Source of the DNA: Microdochium bolleyi
Lineage: Eukaryota > Ascomycota > Sordariomycetes > Xylariales > Microdochiaceae
Length of the DNA stretch: 64,000 nt
Assembly (NCBI GenBank): GCA_001566295.1
Contig: KQ964246.1
Location: forward strand, 62,001-126,000
Direction of reading: 5' to 3'
The notes beneath the pieces are model-generated. The model was not told where the DNA came from. It made no database searches and worked only from the letters and a program-made list of their open reading frames with translations. The translations under genes and the position numbers were made by a program. This document shows, in pieces, positions 10,766 through 23,167 of this stretch. Within the stretch, counting starts at the first letter, position 1; each line of letters opens with the position of its first letter.

Positions 10766-12491
10766 ATGGTTGCCGGCCAAGCCTCCGACCCGGTCATCGA
10801 GGCCATCGTGGCCAACGACAAGACGCCATGGTGGAAGAAGCCCAACCTCCGGTACCTGTACCTCTTCCTCGTGCCGTGCTGCATGGGTATCGAGTCGACC
10901 TCCGGCTTTGACTCGTCCCTCATGAACGGTCTCCAGTCCCTGAGTTACTGGGTCAACTACTTTGGCAAACCCACGGGCGCGACGCTCGGTATCCTCAACG
11001 CGTCGTACAACCTGGGTGCCATCACCTCGCTGCCCTTCGTCACCTACGTCTCTGACCACGTGGGTCGTCGTGGCTCTATCCTCTTCGGTTCCTGCGTTAT
11101 GATCGTCGGTGCTATCATGCAGGCTTTCTCGGTCAACAGTGAGTGGTCACCAACCCCTTTTGATGTGCGTCTACACACATATGGTTCTGACACGTCTGGT
11201 GCTTTTTCTAGTGGGCATGTGGATCGTCTCCCGCATGATTCTTGGTCACGGCATCGTCTACTGTATCGTCGCCGGCTCCGCCCTTCTTGGCGAGCTGGGC
11301 CACCCCAAGGAGCGCGCTTTCCTCGGCTCCTACTTCAACGCTTTCTACTATGTCGGATCCGTCACCGCCGCGGGTATCGTCCTCGAGACGCTCCAGATCC
11401 AGAGCGATTGGTGCTGGCGGTTGCCTAGCATCCTCCAGGCCGTGCCCTCGCTTATCCAGATCGCCACCGTTTGGTTTATCCCCGAGAGCCCCCGGTACCT
11501 CGTGTCCAAGGACAAGAGCGAGGAGGCGCTCGCGATCCTGGTGAAGTACCACGCCGAGGGCGACGAGACTAACGAGCTGCCGCACATTGAGCTCGCGCAG
11601 ATTAAGTCGGCCCTGAGCATCGAGAACGAGTCGCGTAAGCGTGGCTGGGCCGAGCTGTTCCAGAGCCCCGGCATGCGCCGCCGCTGCCTCATCACCGCCG
11701 CGCTAGGTCTCTTCACGCAGTTCTCGGGTAACTCGCTTATCACGTCGTACCTCGTCAAGATCCTGACGCAGATCGGCTGGACCAACCCCAAGAGCCAGAA
11801 CCAGCTCAACGTCGGTATCCAGGGCTGGTCGCTCGTGCTCGCCATGACCATCGCCGGCCTCGCCACCCGCTGGCCCCGCCGCCGCATGTACATGCTCTGC
11901 GCCTGCTCCCTCATCACCGTTTACACGTGCTGGTGTGTCGCCCAGTCCCAAGCCACTATGTACGGCAGTGTCGCCGCCGGTAACGCCGTCATCGCCTTCA
12001 TGTTCCTCTACTGGCCCGCGTACATTATCGGATACAACGCCCTCACTTACGTCTACCTCATCGAGCTGTTCCCCTTCTACGTCCGCACCAAGGGTGTCTC
12101 GTGGTTCCAGTATGTTTCCGCTCCAACCGTGCTCCCCTTTGGCTAGTGGTTATCACAACCTTAGACATGTGGCTAACCTCTTGACTCGCCCTGCAGGCTC
12201 TTTGGTCGCTGCGCCGGCTTCTTCTCCACCTTTGTCAACCCCATCGGCCTCGACAGTATTCAGTGGAAGTACCTGCTGGTCTACATTGCCTTCCTCGCCT
12301 TCGAGATTGTCTTCATCTACCTCCTGTTCCCCGAGACGTACAACCGCACCCTCGAGGAGCTCGCCTTCCTCTTCGAGAGCGAGGAGGAGAAGCAGAAGAT
12401 CGTTGAGGAGTCCAAGCTCATCCAGCAGAACCTCCGCGTCGCAGACGAGAAGAAAGCCTCCGTCGTCGCCGAGGAGCGCGAGACTGTCTAA
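10766..12491 (+). CDS. MFS sugar transporter (lactose permease/hexose transporter type)
   Basis: Three exons (10766-11138, 11212-12109, 12197-12491) with introns of 73 and 87 bp give 521 residues and 12 predicted membrane helices. Sugar-porter signatures are present: GFDSSLMNGLQ after helix 1, SDHVGRRGS in the loop after helix 2, the PESPRYL motif before the central loop, and PETYNRTLEELA after helix 12. The central cytoplasmic loop with RKRGWAELF and MRRRCL, and the NPIGLDSIQWKYL segment, match the fungal lactose-permease-like subgroup of proton symporters. The protein should import a hexose or disaccharide across the plasma membrane. The exact substrate cannot be read from the sequence. A good TATA box lies 158 bp upstream. 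The cytoplasmic tail is rich in Glu and Lys and may carry ubiquitylation sites for turnover. Confidence 0.92.
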
Positions 12492-13517
12492 GGCTCGTCT
12501 CGCCGCTGGATGTGGAGGGTGCGCCCTGCGTTTGCTTGGCTGGGCGCCTGTCGCATCTGCACTTGAGAGGTCTTGTTGTTCGCGATGGGTTTTCTGTGGT
12601 AATAGTCTAGGAGATGGGGAGCTGCCGTAGTGAGAACAATTGATACAATTGAGTTTAATTCCGACCTTGGAGCACGAGTCTATCTTGCCTCAGCCGTCGC
12701 TAGAACTTTGTGATGTTGCTGGCGTACTGCCCGAGATGCTGGGAAGCCACATCAGACTACGCTACAGCATGCAATATTACCAGAGAAGGAGAGGGTTTAC
12801 AACCACCGGTCGTGCCCATAGCCAAGGCCTGCATGATGTCTACTAGCTCTAGTTGACAAATGCTCGGGTCGTTGGCACCGGACGTCGCAAAGTCCTTGAG
12901 CTTGATGCAACACTGTGCCACAGTACAAGCTATCCTTGTTCAATAGATCTGCACAATTTCAGGATAGGTGGGGACGGAGTATAAGGCTATGAAGCAATGC
13001 AAAGTTAACCCCCGTCGACCCGCTACGGAGTGTACTCCCCGGCCGGAGTCATTGCCCCGTTCACAGATCACATCCTTCTTCCGTTAATTTTCCCTTGCCC
13101 GATTACAGCGAGGTCCATTGTCTCTCTCCCTCTGCATCAGACTACAGCAAGAAAGCGATGCACCTATAAATATCAGGTATGATTTCAGCCCTCATAACTG
13201 GAATACACTGCGACTGCGCTTTTCATGTAGCGATGATAGCTGGCTGCATTTCTCGAATCACGTAGCCATTTGCGTGTTCACATGGGTACAACGTGACTCT
13301 CGGTAAATATGCAAGAAATTGCAATCAAGTATCCCTGCCGATGGCCAGGACCACTGAACTCCTAAGGTACGAGGAAAGTGAGAACTAAGATATAAGAATG
13401 CCACAGACGCCTTGTTGCTCCCGCTGTAATGCCTTCGTTGCTCAAATGTCGTGATGTCGTTTCAAGATTAGCAGTGTTTGTTCCCACTACTTTTTTTTTC
13501 CCTCTATTCCCGTATGC
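12492..13517. other. Intergenic between convergent genes
   Basis: The transporter and the seven-helix gene converge here, so this holds both 3' flanks. ACGGAGTA-like motifs occur at 12973 and 13024. A short palindrome, CTCCTCGGAGGAG, lies at about 13523, just inside the end of the next gene. No gene is seen. Confidence 0.4.
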
Positions 13518-15919
13518 TCACCTCCTCCTCGGAGGAGTGTTTGACCACTCTTTCATATTACGTTCCGGGTCTTGGATTCCTTGTATAATGAACTCGTCGT
13601 CGTCGCTGCTGTCCTTGTCCTGCACCCTCCCACGCCCCGGCACAGCTCCTGCTGCAGGAGGCGGCCGTAGCGCCGTCGACGTCGACGGTGTAAGCGGCAA
13701 CGTCCTCCCCACAGAGAACCCTGGTGATGATGACGACGGTGGCGCCAGCGGCAGCGTCTTGCCGACCGCGTACCCCGTCGTTCCCGTCCCAGCACCCGTG
13801 ACTACCGTGACCGTGCCGAGGGCGTCATCGTCATAGTCGTCGAGTTCGAATGGTGCTGTCGCAGAGGGGCTGCGCCGGTTGTTCAGACGTAAATGGGCCT
13901 CGTACGATGCTGTGGGTTTTGCCGGGCCGATGGGGTCCAAGGCAAGGGACGATGGTGCCCGCGTCCTGCTACTACCACCACCGGCGCCGCAGCCGCAGGA
14001 GGATGAGTTCTCGTAGTAGCCGCCACTCGAGTGGTTATGGCCGCCGCGGCCGCCGGATGTTATCCAATACAAAACGATGACGCCGATGAGGACTATGAAA
14101 ATGTGATTGGTTAGACAGACTCGGGCGACGGCTGAGTAGTGGTTCCGAGGAGACGATGGAGTCACGAGGAGTATAAAGAGGTGGTTGCAAACCATGCGAA
14201 ATAACTTACTATCCGCTTTGCATGTAAGGAAGCAAAGCCAGTAGACTTCGCCGTTCATTACTATCGTAGCGATAAGATTACTTCGATACAGGTGTCAGTG
14301 CGTTCCTCCCTTGCCAAAGCCCAAGACATACTTCTGACGACTCTGTTGGACTGTCTGGAAGCATTCGCGGACTTACGAGATAGTGGCGGCAAGGGAAATG
14401 GCCAGACCAATAACCGTGCGCTTGGCCAGACTCCGGATCTCCGTGCCGAGCTTGGAGACGTGGCTATTCGTCGCGACGAGGTTGTCTGGGCTGCGAATGC
14501 CTCGTGATGGTCGAAGACTGAATGATTCTGTTGCCGTCAAGAGGAGAGCTGTGTCAGTCCCATGCCACAAGTTTGAGTTCCATTCAAGCCTTGAGGGACC
14601 AGGGATAGGGTGACCTACTGCTGAGATAGTACAAGAAGAACACAGTAAGGTAGACCTGCGTCGGTGGTTACAACATTAGTGGCTGGCCATGAAGCAAGCC
14701 AAAACCATGGCGTCCGACATACGTTGAGGACAAAATCGATGCACACGCCGGTGAGCATGATGTAGCGAGATACACCGATGACACACTGCCCGTTTTGGTT
14801 ATCGTTGATTCTCCTGCATAGGTTGTCAGTATGCGCTCTGATGTATTCGCAAGCCTATCTCGACCATTTGCGTGGGTCTTGGGAATAGAAGCCGGGGGAA
14901 CATACAGCACTGAAAAGACAACAATCATTACCGCGATGCCGACTATTGGGTGTCAGTAAACGCTTAGGGCCATGCAGAAGCATCTGCTGACGGGAATAGT
15001 GATGGATGACTGACCAGCGATGCCGGCGGTATGGAAGAGGAATAATCTTGATCGTGACCGACTTTTCGTTGATGCGCGTACGACATGCTGCGATCAGTAG
15101 TGTGTCAGTTGATGTCCAGTTTGAGTGGGGTGGTATGTAATGTCCATAGCACGACGACTCACCAGTCGGTCCGCAAGGAACAGGTAGAAGAGCTAATCGA
15201 TGTCAGATTAATTGGCCAATGAGGTTGTAATTTTCTCCTCGAGGGCGTCGGTACACACCATCTGCGCCAGTCGTATCAGTATGGCAACCTCGCGTCACGG
15301 CATCACAGAGAGATCAAGCTGTCCCTGTTGTGGGTGGGCAAAACATACCTTGATCAGGCCGTATACAACGACACAGATGATCGCTGCGCCACTGCACGCC
15401 TCCGCTTGGACGTTGGGGTCGTACCCGTACTGGAGGACCGCGGCAATGAGGATGTAGAGAAATGCGCCGACATATTGCAAGATGACCACTAGACAAGAGA
15501 CGAAACGACGTAGGTGAGCTTGTGCTAGCGAAGGACGATCGCATGTGCGATGAAAGGGCGGCACCTACGCCATCGGATATATGACAGCCTCCGCCATGAC
15601 CGTATGGACGAAACACGGTGTGCTAAAAAGGTGCGAGTACGCCAGTCAGTGGTTGCGAACGCAGAACTCGAAAGCCATGCCCGGCACGTTAGGGGGGCAG
15701 GACCGTACTGAACAGTGACGTGCAGATGCCGGCGGTAATGACTGTGAAGAAGATGCCGACGATTCTCGCAGCCCGCGGCTCTGGCTCCCGCAGAGCATTC
15801 CGGGCCGCGACGAGGGCATGCAGCATCGTGTCAGCGGGTGGTGATGTTGGTGTCGCCCTTGTGACATGTGAGGATGCCAGCGACAGCAGGTGCTCCAACG
15901 TCGTCGCCGGCACCGCCAT
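13518..15919 (-). CDS. Fungal seven-helix integral membrane protein, 12 exons
   Basis: Exons from the start: 15709-15919, 15569-15622, 15349-15488, 15259-15261, 15163-15192, 15015-15087, 14906-14942, 14723-14813, 14619-14655, 14377-14527, 14210-14280, 13518-14092. All phases agree and give 490 residues. Seven hydrophobic segments occur, including GIFFTVITAGICTSLF, the segment with ACSGAAIICVVVYGLIK, YLFLADRL, and the last helix ILIGVIVLYWIT. The pattern CSGxxIICxxxYxxxKxxxYLFLxxR followed by a basic loop is that of a broad, unnamed fungal seven-helix family with receptor-like topology. The tail of about 180 residues is Gly/Ser/Pro-rich and holds two near copies of VGKTLPLAP/VGRTLPLTP. The tail and fourth-exon choice rest on splice logic and remembered family pattern. 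Ligand and function are unknown. Confidence 0.8.
15259..15261 (-). other. 3-nt microexon (ATG) of the seven-helix gene
   Basis: The codon ATG is bounded by an acceptor gcgcag and a donor gtgtgt. It splits a 156-bp gap into introns of 87 and 66 bp, the usual size in this gene. It inserts Met into LIK-M-LFYLFL, which restores the spacing of the family motif. Skipping it would keep the frame. Confidence 0.6.
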
Positions 15920-18233
15920 GGCGCTTTTCTTGCGCCTTTGTGCGACGGGCGCACACTGCGTCAGCGGTCGGCGGCGCCACGGTTGCTGACTCGGCCGGGG
16001 ACGGGAGGGGTGGTGACGTGTTTCTGCAGCAGGCGTTGCGCGCGACCGAGGACTGCTGGAGGCTGTTTTGCTCCGACTGGAGAGCTGCTAAGAAGCCCTC
16101 ATCTGCAGGAGTGTTCCGATGAGTGCGATCAATACTGACTGCGTGGCTGTCGTGTGGTGTGGTGTGGAAAAGATGGTCGGGGTCCGTGTGTGGTCGTGCA
16201 GGGCCGTGGTGGGATGGGGACCATTTGTGTGTGTGACGGTCGGGTAAGTGGCGAGAAGGGGATTCCAGGAAACAGTGTCTTGGACGGGAGGAAATCCCTG
16301 GGCTTGTGATCTTGTGCGGAAGGCTCCAAGCAGGGAATTACATCGCCTTGGTCAAAAAGAAAAGAAGGCATGGATGGCCTGCGACCTGTCATCGACGAAG
16401 ATGTCCATGGCCTTCCCGAGTAGTAGGAGCCCCTCGGGGCCTTCCGAAGGCGTCGCCTCTGCATTTGCTTTTCTCGGCCTACCTCGGCCTACACCCAGCG
16501 CCACTGTAGCACAAGGATGAGCAAAGAGAAGAGCCAATGTCGATGGCGTGTAGGCACAGAGCAGTACAGTGTGTGCGACAGGGCCCAAGAGACCACCTCT
16601 CGTTGCATGCCGGGGGCACGTCCTGCACTCCCAAAGTCTAGTGTGGCCGAGCTCCCTGTCTCGGAGCCAGGTACCTCTGGGACGGAGCAAGTGCTCAGAA
16701 AGGTGGCTGTCCAACCAACATCAAGCACCGTGGTCCTCGTTGCCTGTCGGACCTGTCGCCGGCCGTATGGCTCCCAGCCCTCCCAGCGCCTCCCTGCAGG
16801 CGCTCTCGCATGCTTCCACACCATTGATCGTCCGCCTGCCAGACCAGCGGTGCCAGAGACGCCGTTGGCTCGGCTAAGCCTCGAGTCATAGTGCCCTCCT
16901 TTGTATCGCATTGTTGCCTCCCGAGCCCACCCACCAAGCGCATCAACAACTCCCTGATCTTTCCTAACCCACCATCGACGACTGTAGCGATGGCTGCCGG
17001 CAGCCGCTCCGAGAATGGCAAGAAGGCCCCGTCCACAACAGAATCCTTGTTCAATGATCTGGCTGTGGGCGGCGCAAAAGGACCGACCCCTGGCATCAGC
17101 TCCGCAGCCACGGCCGACTCCGCGCGACCTACGTAGCACAGAGTGTGGGGAGCAAGCAAGCCACTTCCAAATCGTGCGATCAAAGCTCGACAACAAACCC
17201 GAGGAGGCGGAAGGCCACAGTGTTTGGTCGTCTTGATGCCGGTCTGCTGGGCTGTCAGGGCGGCGAGCCTCAATGGCGCACAACAGCCCCTTGAACTGCG
17301 ACCTCTTGCGATTCAGGGTATCCATGATGCAACATGGCACTGCCCTACCCCAAACTCTAACGGCCGGCGATCATGGTCCGGGGGAAATATGATTGTCGCT
17401 GAGACCCCTCGTTGAACACAAGTTTTCGCAGAGCCAAGCCAACGGTTTCGCCTTCTGAAATCTCCTGAGCCAGCCATGTTTGCATTCTGCGGCGGCCTGC
17501 CTCGTAAGATTCGATTCGGCTCACGCGAGCGAACCGATGTCCTCGCTTCCAGACGGAAAACTCCGGATCTGCAGACTCCAATCCAGCCACCAGTCCCGTT
17601 TTTCGCCCGCCCGGGGCGTTCCCGCGCCTGGGCGCCAGGCGTTGCGGGCAGACTAGCTCTCGTCTAGTAATCAAAAGTCGAAGCACCACGCACTCGAGTC
17701 CGTCCCGCTTGGGCCCGGAGGGCTGGCACTTGACACAGAAACCGTCGATCCTCCAACCACGGAGTAGGCACGAGTGCTCCTTGTGCTCCTTGTGTACTCG
17801 ATGCCCCGTGCGCAGCAGCAGACCTTCACAGGACAACTTGAGCCGCCACAAGCGGTGTCAGTAGGGCCGGCACACGGCACGCCGCTGGGCTTGAACGTTG
17901 GAATTCTCTCGCGCGACACATGATTCTTGTGTGCATGCCCAGTGCCGTGCCGTGTCTTGCTGCTTGCCACTTCGACATCCCCGCACGTTGGCACTGCTGC
18001 CAACGTCTGAGGCAGTCCGTCCTGGCAGGGTGAGTGGCAGGAAATGGATGCACCCCTGGCCCATCCCACACAGGAGTCTGCGATGCCACGTGCATGACAA
18101 GGTCAAAGGTTTCATTTTACTCTCTCTGCCCGTGCGCGTCCTACGCAATACTTAAGTTAGCTATTGGTTACTAGACACAGTTGGCAATCAATGACCGCCA
18201 GCTCACCAGCATGGGTGTGTACTGGGTCGGAAA

Positions 18234-18282
<49 letters not shown>

Positions 18283-18976
18283 CGAGGGAGGCCAATGCAC
18301 GAGACCTTGAGACGATCAGGGACGACGGGCTGCTGTACGAGTCAGCTTCAACGTCCTTTGCGCCACACTGCCAATCACGAACTGGGCCGAATTTCTTGTA
18401 CTCGGCCGAAAAGGAGATCTTGAAGCCAGGCTGCCATGCGTAACTGGCTTTAGTTATAGGATCCTTGGGATTGGCCAGTGCCACCGCCGCGTCGCTCGTC
18501 AATCCACCCATTTGTCCATGTTTTTAGCTACGGGCCAAAAATTGATCATTTGGCGGAGAGTTAAGATGGCCTTGACGTGCCACACATATCTATAATTATA
18601 CACACAACACCCGTGATTCGGTGGACGAATTGCACTGGTCTGCAGCCAGCCGCAGTCAGCAACTCACTGACTGCATCATCTGGCTTGCGAAAACAAAAAG
18701 GGTAGTAGACGATGCTTGTGGTTCCGTAGTCTTCACATCAAAATTACTTTCATTTTAAGTCTGTATGTTCTTCAACCCCAACTTTTCCACAAGGCCGATA
18801 TCTTCGCCCCCGATCGCGGTTTCTCCAACAGAGATCTCCGGACACGACTCCTGTTGCGACTGCTATGCTTCGAGACTCGAAGTGGGAGTGGGACTTTTCA
18901 ATGCAACGTGTTGATCCAGTACCACTTCCCCATGACGGACGATTGCCAAACACCCGCAGCATTTCCATGTAGCTCT
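15920..18976. other. Gene-free interval with a poly-G tract
   Basis: This holds the promoter of the seven-helix gene (which runs leftward) and the 3' flank of the permease. A long minus-strand open frame at 16489-17340 has no domain or plausible hydrophobic pattern and is not called. A run of 49 G lies at 18234-18282. Nothing else is recognised. Confidence 0.45.
18234..18282 (+). repeat. Poly-G tract, 49 nt
   Basis: Forty-nine consecutive G residues without interruption. Such a run can fold as G-quadruplexes and is difficult to sequence, so the true length is uncertain. Confidence 0.85.
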
Positions 18977-20941
18977 CTACTCGAGCTGCCTGACATATGC
19001 GACTGGCCCGGCGTACCGGTGCCGTCCCCTGAGAACGAAGTACACTACCGAGCCAAGCATAACGATTCCGTAGATGAGAATGGTCCAGTTCATGAGATCC
19101 GGAGTGGGATTGGGCGTGGGCGGCATGAAGGCGACAATGAAGATGAAGCACAGGAACACGACGGAGGCAATGTTGATCGGCAGGCCCCATTTACCCAGGG
19201 AGAAGGGGGACTTGAGCATAGGCTGGCCCGTGGCGCGGCGCCAGATGATGCAGCTGATGGACGCAATGTAGGTAGACAGCAGCGCCGATGTGCTGAGCGA
19301 GGTGATGGAGTTGAGGGCGACGGGGGAGCCGACATTGATGAGCGACAGCAGGCTCGTCACGACAAAGGTGACGAAGATGGAGTTGGCGGGCACATCCCAG
19401 CCGGGCCTCACCTGCGAGAGCCAGCCGCTGAAAGGCACGCCCTGGTCACGGGCAAAGGCGAAGAGCTGGCGGGAGGCCGTGGCGACCATGGTGATGTTGC
19501 AGAACATGGTGAGGATGGTGATGAAGCAGGACATGCCGATGGCGGAGCTCGGACTCTGCGTGGCGTTGAGGAAGACCTGCATGAACGGCACGCCCGTCGG
19601 GCTCGCGAGGGCCTCCTCGAGGCTGCCGATGCACATGCAGAACGTGATGACCATGATCCAGCCCATCGCGCCGTTGACAATGGTGCTAAGAATCATCGTC
19701 TTGGGGAGGGTGCGGCTGGCGTCGCGCAGCTCCTCGGACATGTGCACCGCCGCGTCGGCGCCGAGGAGCGGGAGGGCGCCGGCGAGCATACCGACAACGA
19801 CGCTCGTGCCGACGGAACCCCAGCCGCCGCCGTCGGTGAACTCGGTGAAGACGACCGAGGCTTCGGCGCGGGGGGCGAGAACCCAGAGGGTGACGAGGAT
19901 GCCGACAAAGGCGAACATGTGGATGATGAGCACGATGCCCTCGACCAGCGGTAGCTTGCGCGACAGGACGGTGTTGAACAGGACCGAGAAGGCCGCCATC
20001 GCCATGGTCAGGAGAGTTGCGTGCCACCGCTCAAAGACGTATGTCTCTGGGTAAGCCATGACAATCAGACCGCATAGCTGGGAGCCGGCCACGAAGGCAG
20101 TCGAGGCTGCCAGAGCCTGCCATCCGATGATACACGTCCAACCCATCAGGAAAGACATGATTTTTTGGTGTTGGCGGGGCGCAAACTCGGACACCCAGTG
20201 ATACTGGCCACCGCTCGTAGGAGCCCTGTGAAGCAAAAGGAGAAGGGTCAGTCCAAGGCTCAGGAGTCCAGTCGCGGCGAAATCCTCGTCCGTGTCTCGA
20301 TGGCCAGGAGCTACACATCAACCCAGAGATGTCCCACGCAAATGCCTCGACCCTTCAGATGGCATCTCTTTTTACAGTGGTGCTGTAGGGACCCGAAAGA
20401 TCCCAACACGCCTCTGGCTCTTGATGTGTTCCATCGCCATCGTATCTTGGATAGTCTGTACTCACATTGAACCCATTTCAGCCATCGAAGTGTTGACGAG
20501 TAAGAAGCCCATCCAGCAGACGAAGTACGACCAGATCATGCCGGCAGTGCCTCCGTTCATGAGACCGATCACAGCAATACTACAGGTCGAGGGTCAGCCA
20601 GAGGTTCTCTGTACTGCACGAATCAAGGTTCGGGATTATCCTACCTCAGCGCTGCTTCCCATGAAGCCATCAAGATCATGGAGAATCCAAAGATGGACAC
20701 GAAGCGGAAGTTTCTCTGCAATACGGAAGCATGTCCGGTCAGCAGTGTTCTGCAAAGGCAGGTGATCTGGCGGAACTCGTGAATCTTCCCAACTCACCCT
20801 CATCTCCTGGACCTTGCCCATGCGGTACATGTCGGCACGGTCCAGTGAGTTGCCTTTCTTCTCATCGAGGCTGTTGTCATCCTCGGCAATGTCCACGGGA
20901 TCATTGCGAGACCTCATGTCTTCCTTGGCGTCGGTCGCCAT
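18977..20941 (-). CDS. Amino-acid/GABA permease (APC superfamily, Uga4-like)
   Basis: Four exons (20798-20941, 20645-20715, 20466-20579, 18977-20225) with phases that agree give 525 residues and about 12 membrane helices. After an acidic cytoplasmic N-terminus, helix 1 begins at FRFVSIFGFSMILMASWEA. The amino-acid permease consensus follows in GLMNGGTAGMIWSY and MAPTSGGQYHWVSEFAP. Helix 6 contains LLGADAAVHMSEELRDASRTLPKT, and the FARDQGVPFSGWL loop is typical of the GABA/choline permease group. It should import GABA or a related amino acid, polyamine or choline with protons at the plasma membrane or vacuole. Substrate is not decidable from sequence. The last residues AGPVAYVRQLE are an ordinary short tail. 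Confidence 0.92.
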
Positions 20942-23167
20942 GTTGATGGTTCACAACCGTGGTCGTGTTGATGTGGGTGTGTTGCGGAGTTGCGTCGTCG
21001 ATCACTCCAAAAGATGATCCGACGCAAGTAACTGCGGGGGAAAGAGGAGAGTGGGAGCGATCGAGGAAAGGAAGGCGGAAGAAAACCAAAAGAAGAAAAG
21101 AGGAGACAAGGGGTGTCTCGCAGTGAGTGAATGCCACGTGCAAGTTGCTTGCAGTTTCCATGCCGCTGCTCGAAGAGTACTCCTTAAACGGACAAAGGTC
21201 TTGGTGGGAAATGAGGAGCCTTATTTGGTCGCAGATTATGCACGCTCAGTCGTAGCAGCTCAAGAACGTCTGCCGGCTCAACTGAACCAACATCACATGG
21301 GTTTTTGGAGTGGCGTGCTTTTCTCGCACCGCTGCGGAGAGCAATAACGGAATAATCCCGGGGGCGGGGATGAAGAGGAACCAATGACCGGCAGCAGGCC
21401 CGGTGGCCTCCATCAGACGATGGCGCGGGTCGCAGTTCCTTTCGAACGCTGTTCCGTGCAAAAGCCTGCCGTGTTACAGCCCTGCAGCCAGAGTCGCAGC
21501 CAGAGGCACGCAAATCTCGCACCCGGTCGTGTCTGTGGCGTTGTCTGCAGTTGTAAATGGAGCTGGGATCCGCCTCCTGCATGCCAGTGACCAGGCTGTG
21601 CAGGCAGGGGACGGGGGGTCGTCAGAGCTCGGGTACCCGGGCTGCCTTGTCTTGATCATTACTGGAACCTCGCTTGCGGTCGGCGCGATTTCATGAGCTC
21701 GTCTCTGTAACAGCAACAGCAGCGAAGCCGACCCTCGACAGGGTAGAAGCGGGAGGTTCGCGGCATGGGCCGGACAATCCTTGCCTTGAGCTCTAGGAGA
21801 TCGCCCATGAGTGGAGCAGGATGGACGGCGGAAGCAGGAACCCTGTCTCCGAGTGGCTAAGTGCCCTGCGGTAGGGCAGGCAGGGGGCAGCTGTCCTTGT
21901 CCCTGAGATTTCTGCCGGTTGCATCGCGGGCAGGCTAGAAACTGATACCGCGCATTGATGCCCCGATCTGGGACTTAATTCCTGCTGGCTAAAGCTCCTG
22001 CAGCTGGTATGAGTTGTCCATACGAGCATGTATAACTGGGGCTGTCGAGACTCTTCTCGGCTCGCTTGCTAAAGGGCTAGGGGTCTCTAAGCGAGCAGCG
22101 CGGTTCAAGGTAGTCTTCGTGTGTGCAGGAGCTCAATCCGAGTGCCAAGCAAGTCCCCTGCCAGTCAGTCCGGGCGGCATGGGAAGATTGCTTATTGCTG
22201 CAGAAACAGCCTCAGCGACGAAGCAAGTCGTTGTCTTATGTTTTGGCTAGTTAGCGCCAGGATTTGCCGGCCACAAGCCATCGACGTTCTTTTGTTTGGT
22301 GCAAGATGACGTTGGAGCGGGCGGCAGTGGTGACAAGCGAGACAAGAAGTAGCCACTACGGAGTAAATTTGCAGCTAACCACATAATGTTCAGCCGCCTT
22401 GATCTTGCCTGAGTGGCTTGATTCGCCAAGAACGCGGTGCCGAGAAGGAAGCAGATACTTGCAGCCCGTGGATTGTCTTTTTTAGCCAGGACGGCAGCGC
22501 AGCATGAGATGCTGATCAGTAATTACATATTCTCTCGCACCACATCTGGGGGAGCTTCGTCCCCTGCCGACCGGTCGCAGAACCCTCAGCTGTGCATCGC
22601 TTGGCCGCCCACACCAGAGGGTACCTTGAGGTAAAGTAGCGTATGCATGTGAACGCCCAGCCGAGTATTTCTGCGTGCACCGAGCTCGGTGACAGCACCC
22701 TATCGATCTCACACCACTGCGGCCATGTAGAGGGTGTGTTCGTTTGGCTTCTTTGTTCTCTGCCCCCTGTATTGGTTCTCGAACTCCTGGGGTCCTTTGG
22801 TGGCTTCTGTCGGACTTCGTGGGCATCGATGAGCGAACGCCCTGGCCTGACCTCGGTCCGTAGCTCGTTAATTCCGCGTTGGTGGCCCTGTGGACTGCCT
22901 GCGTGGCATGTTGTTTCTTTTTGTCCCGTGCCAGCAACCACAAGGCACCCGTGCGTCATCCTGCCCTTGAAGGTCCCTCGAGCTGTGCAGGACCTTGGGG
23001 TCCCCGAAACATCCAACCAAGAGAGCTTTCCACCTCCAAGTTGTGTCACTCCCAGCGAGCAATATAATGAAATAAGCGCGCCGCCATCACCGTTTCTCCA
23101 ACAATCCCGCCACTGGACGAGCACATATTTTGTGAACTGGTGGCTCACAAAGTCGACTGGCAGAGCC
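20942..23167. other. Intergenic between divergent genes
   Basis: This is the shared upstream region of the permease (leftward) and a rhodopsin-domain gene (rightward). An open frame from 22643 runs in phase into the rhodopsin gene, but the part before 23168 shows no family similarity. TACGGAGTAA occurs at 22357. No separate gene is supported. Confidence 0.4.

Noticed and set aside
14528..14575. Alternative acceptor CTGACACAG for exon 10 of the seven-helix gene
   Set aside because: The branch-like CTGAC would sit only a few bases from the AG. The AACAG 25 nt downstream gives the same phase with proper spacing.
16489..17340. Minus-strand open frame of 283 codons in a gene-free gap
   Set aside because: No recognisable domain, Arg/Gly/Ser-heavy composition and overlapping frames on both strands.
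18716..19954. Plus-strand open frame of 412 codons
   Set aside because: It is antisense to the permease and rich in charged residues from a hydrophobic gene read backwards, with no domain.
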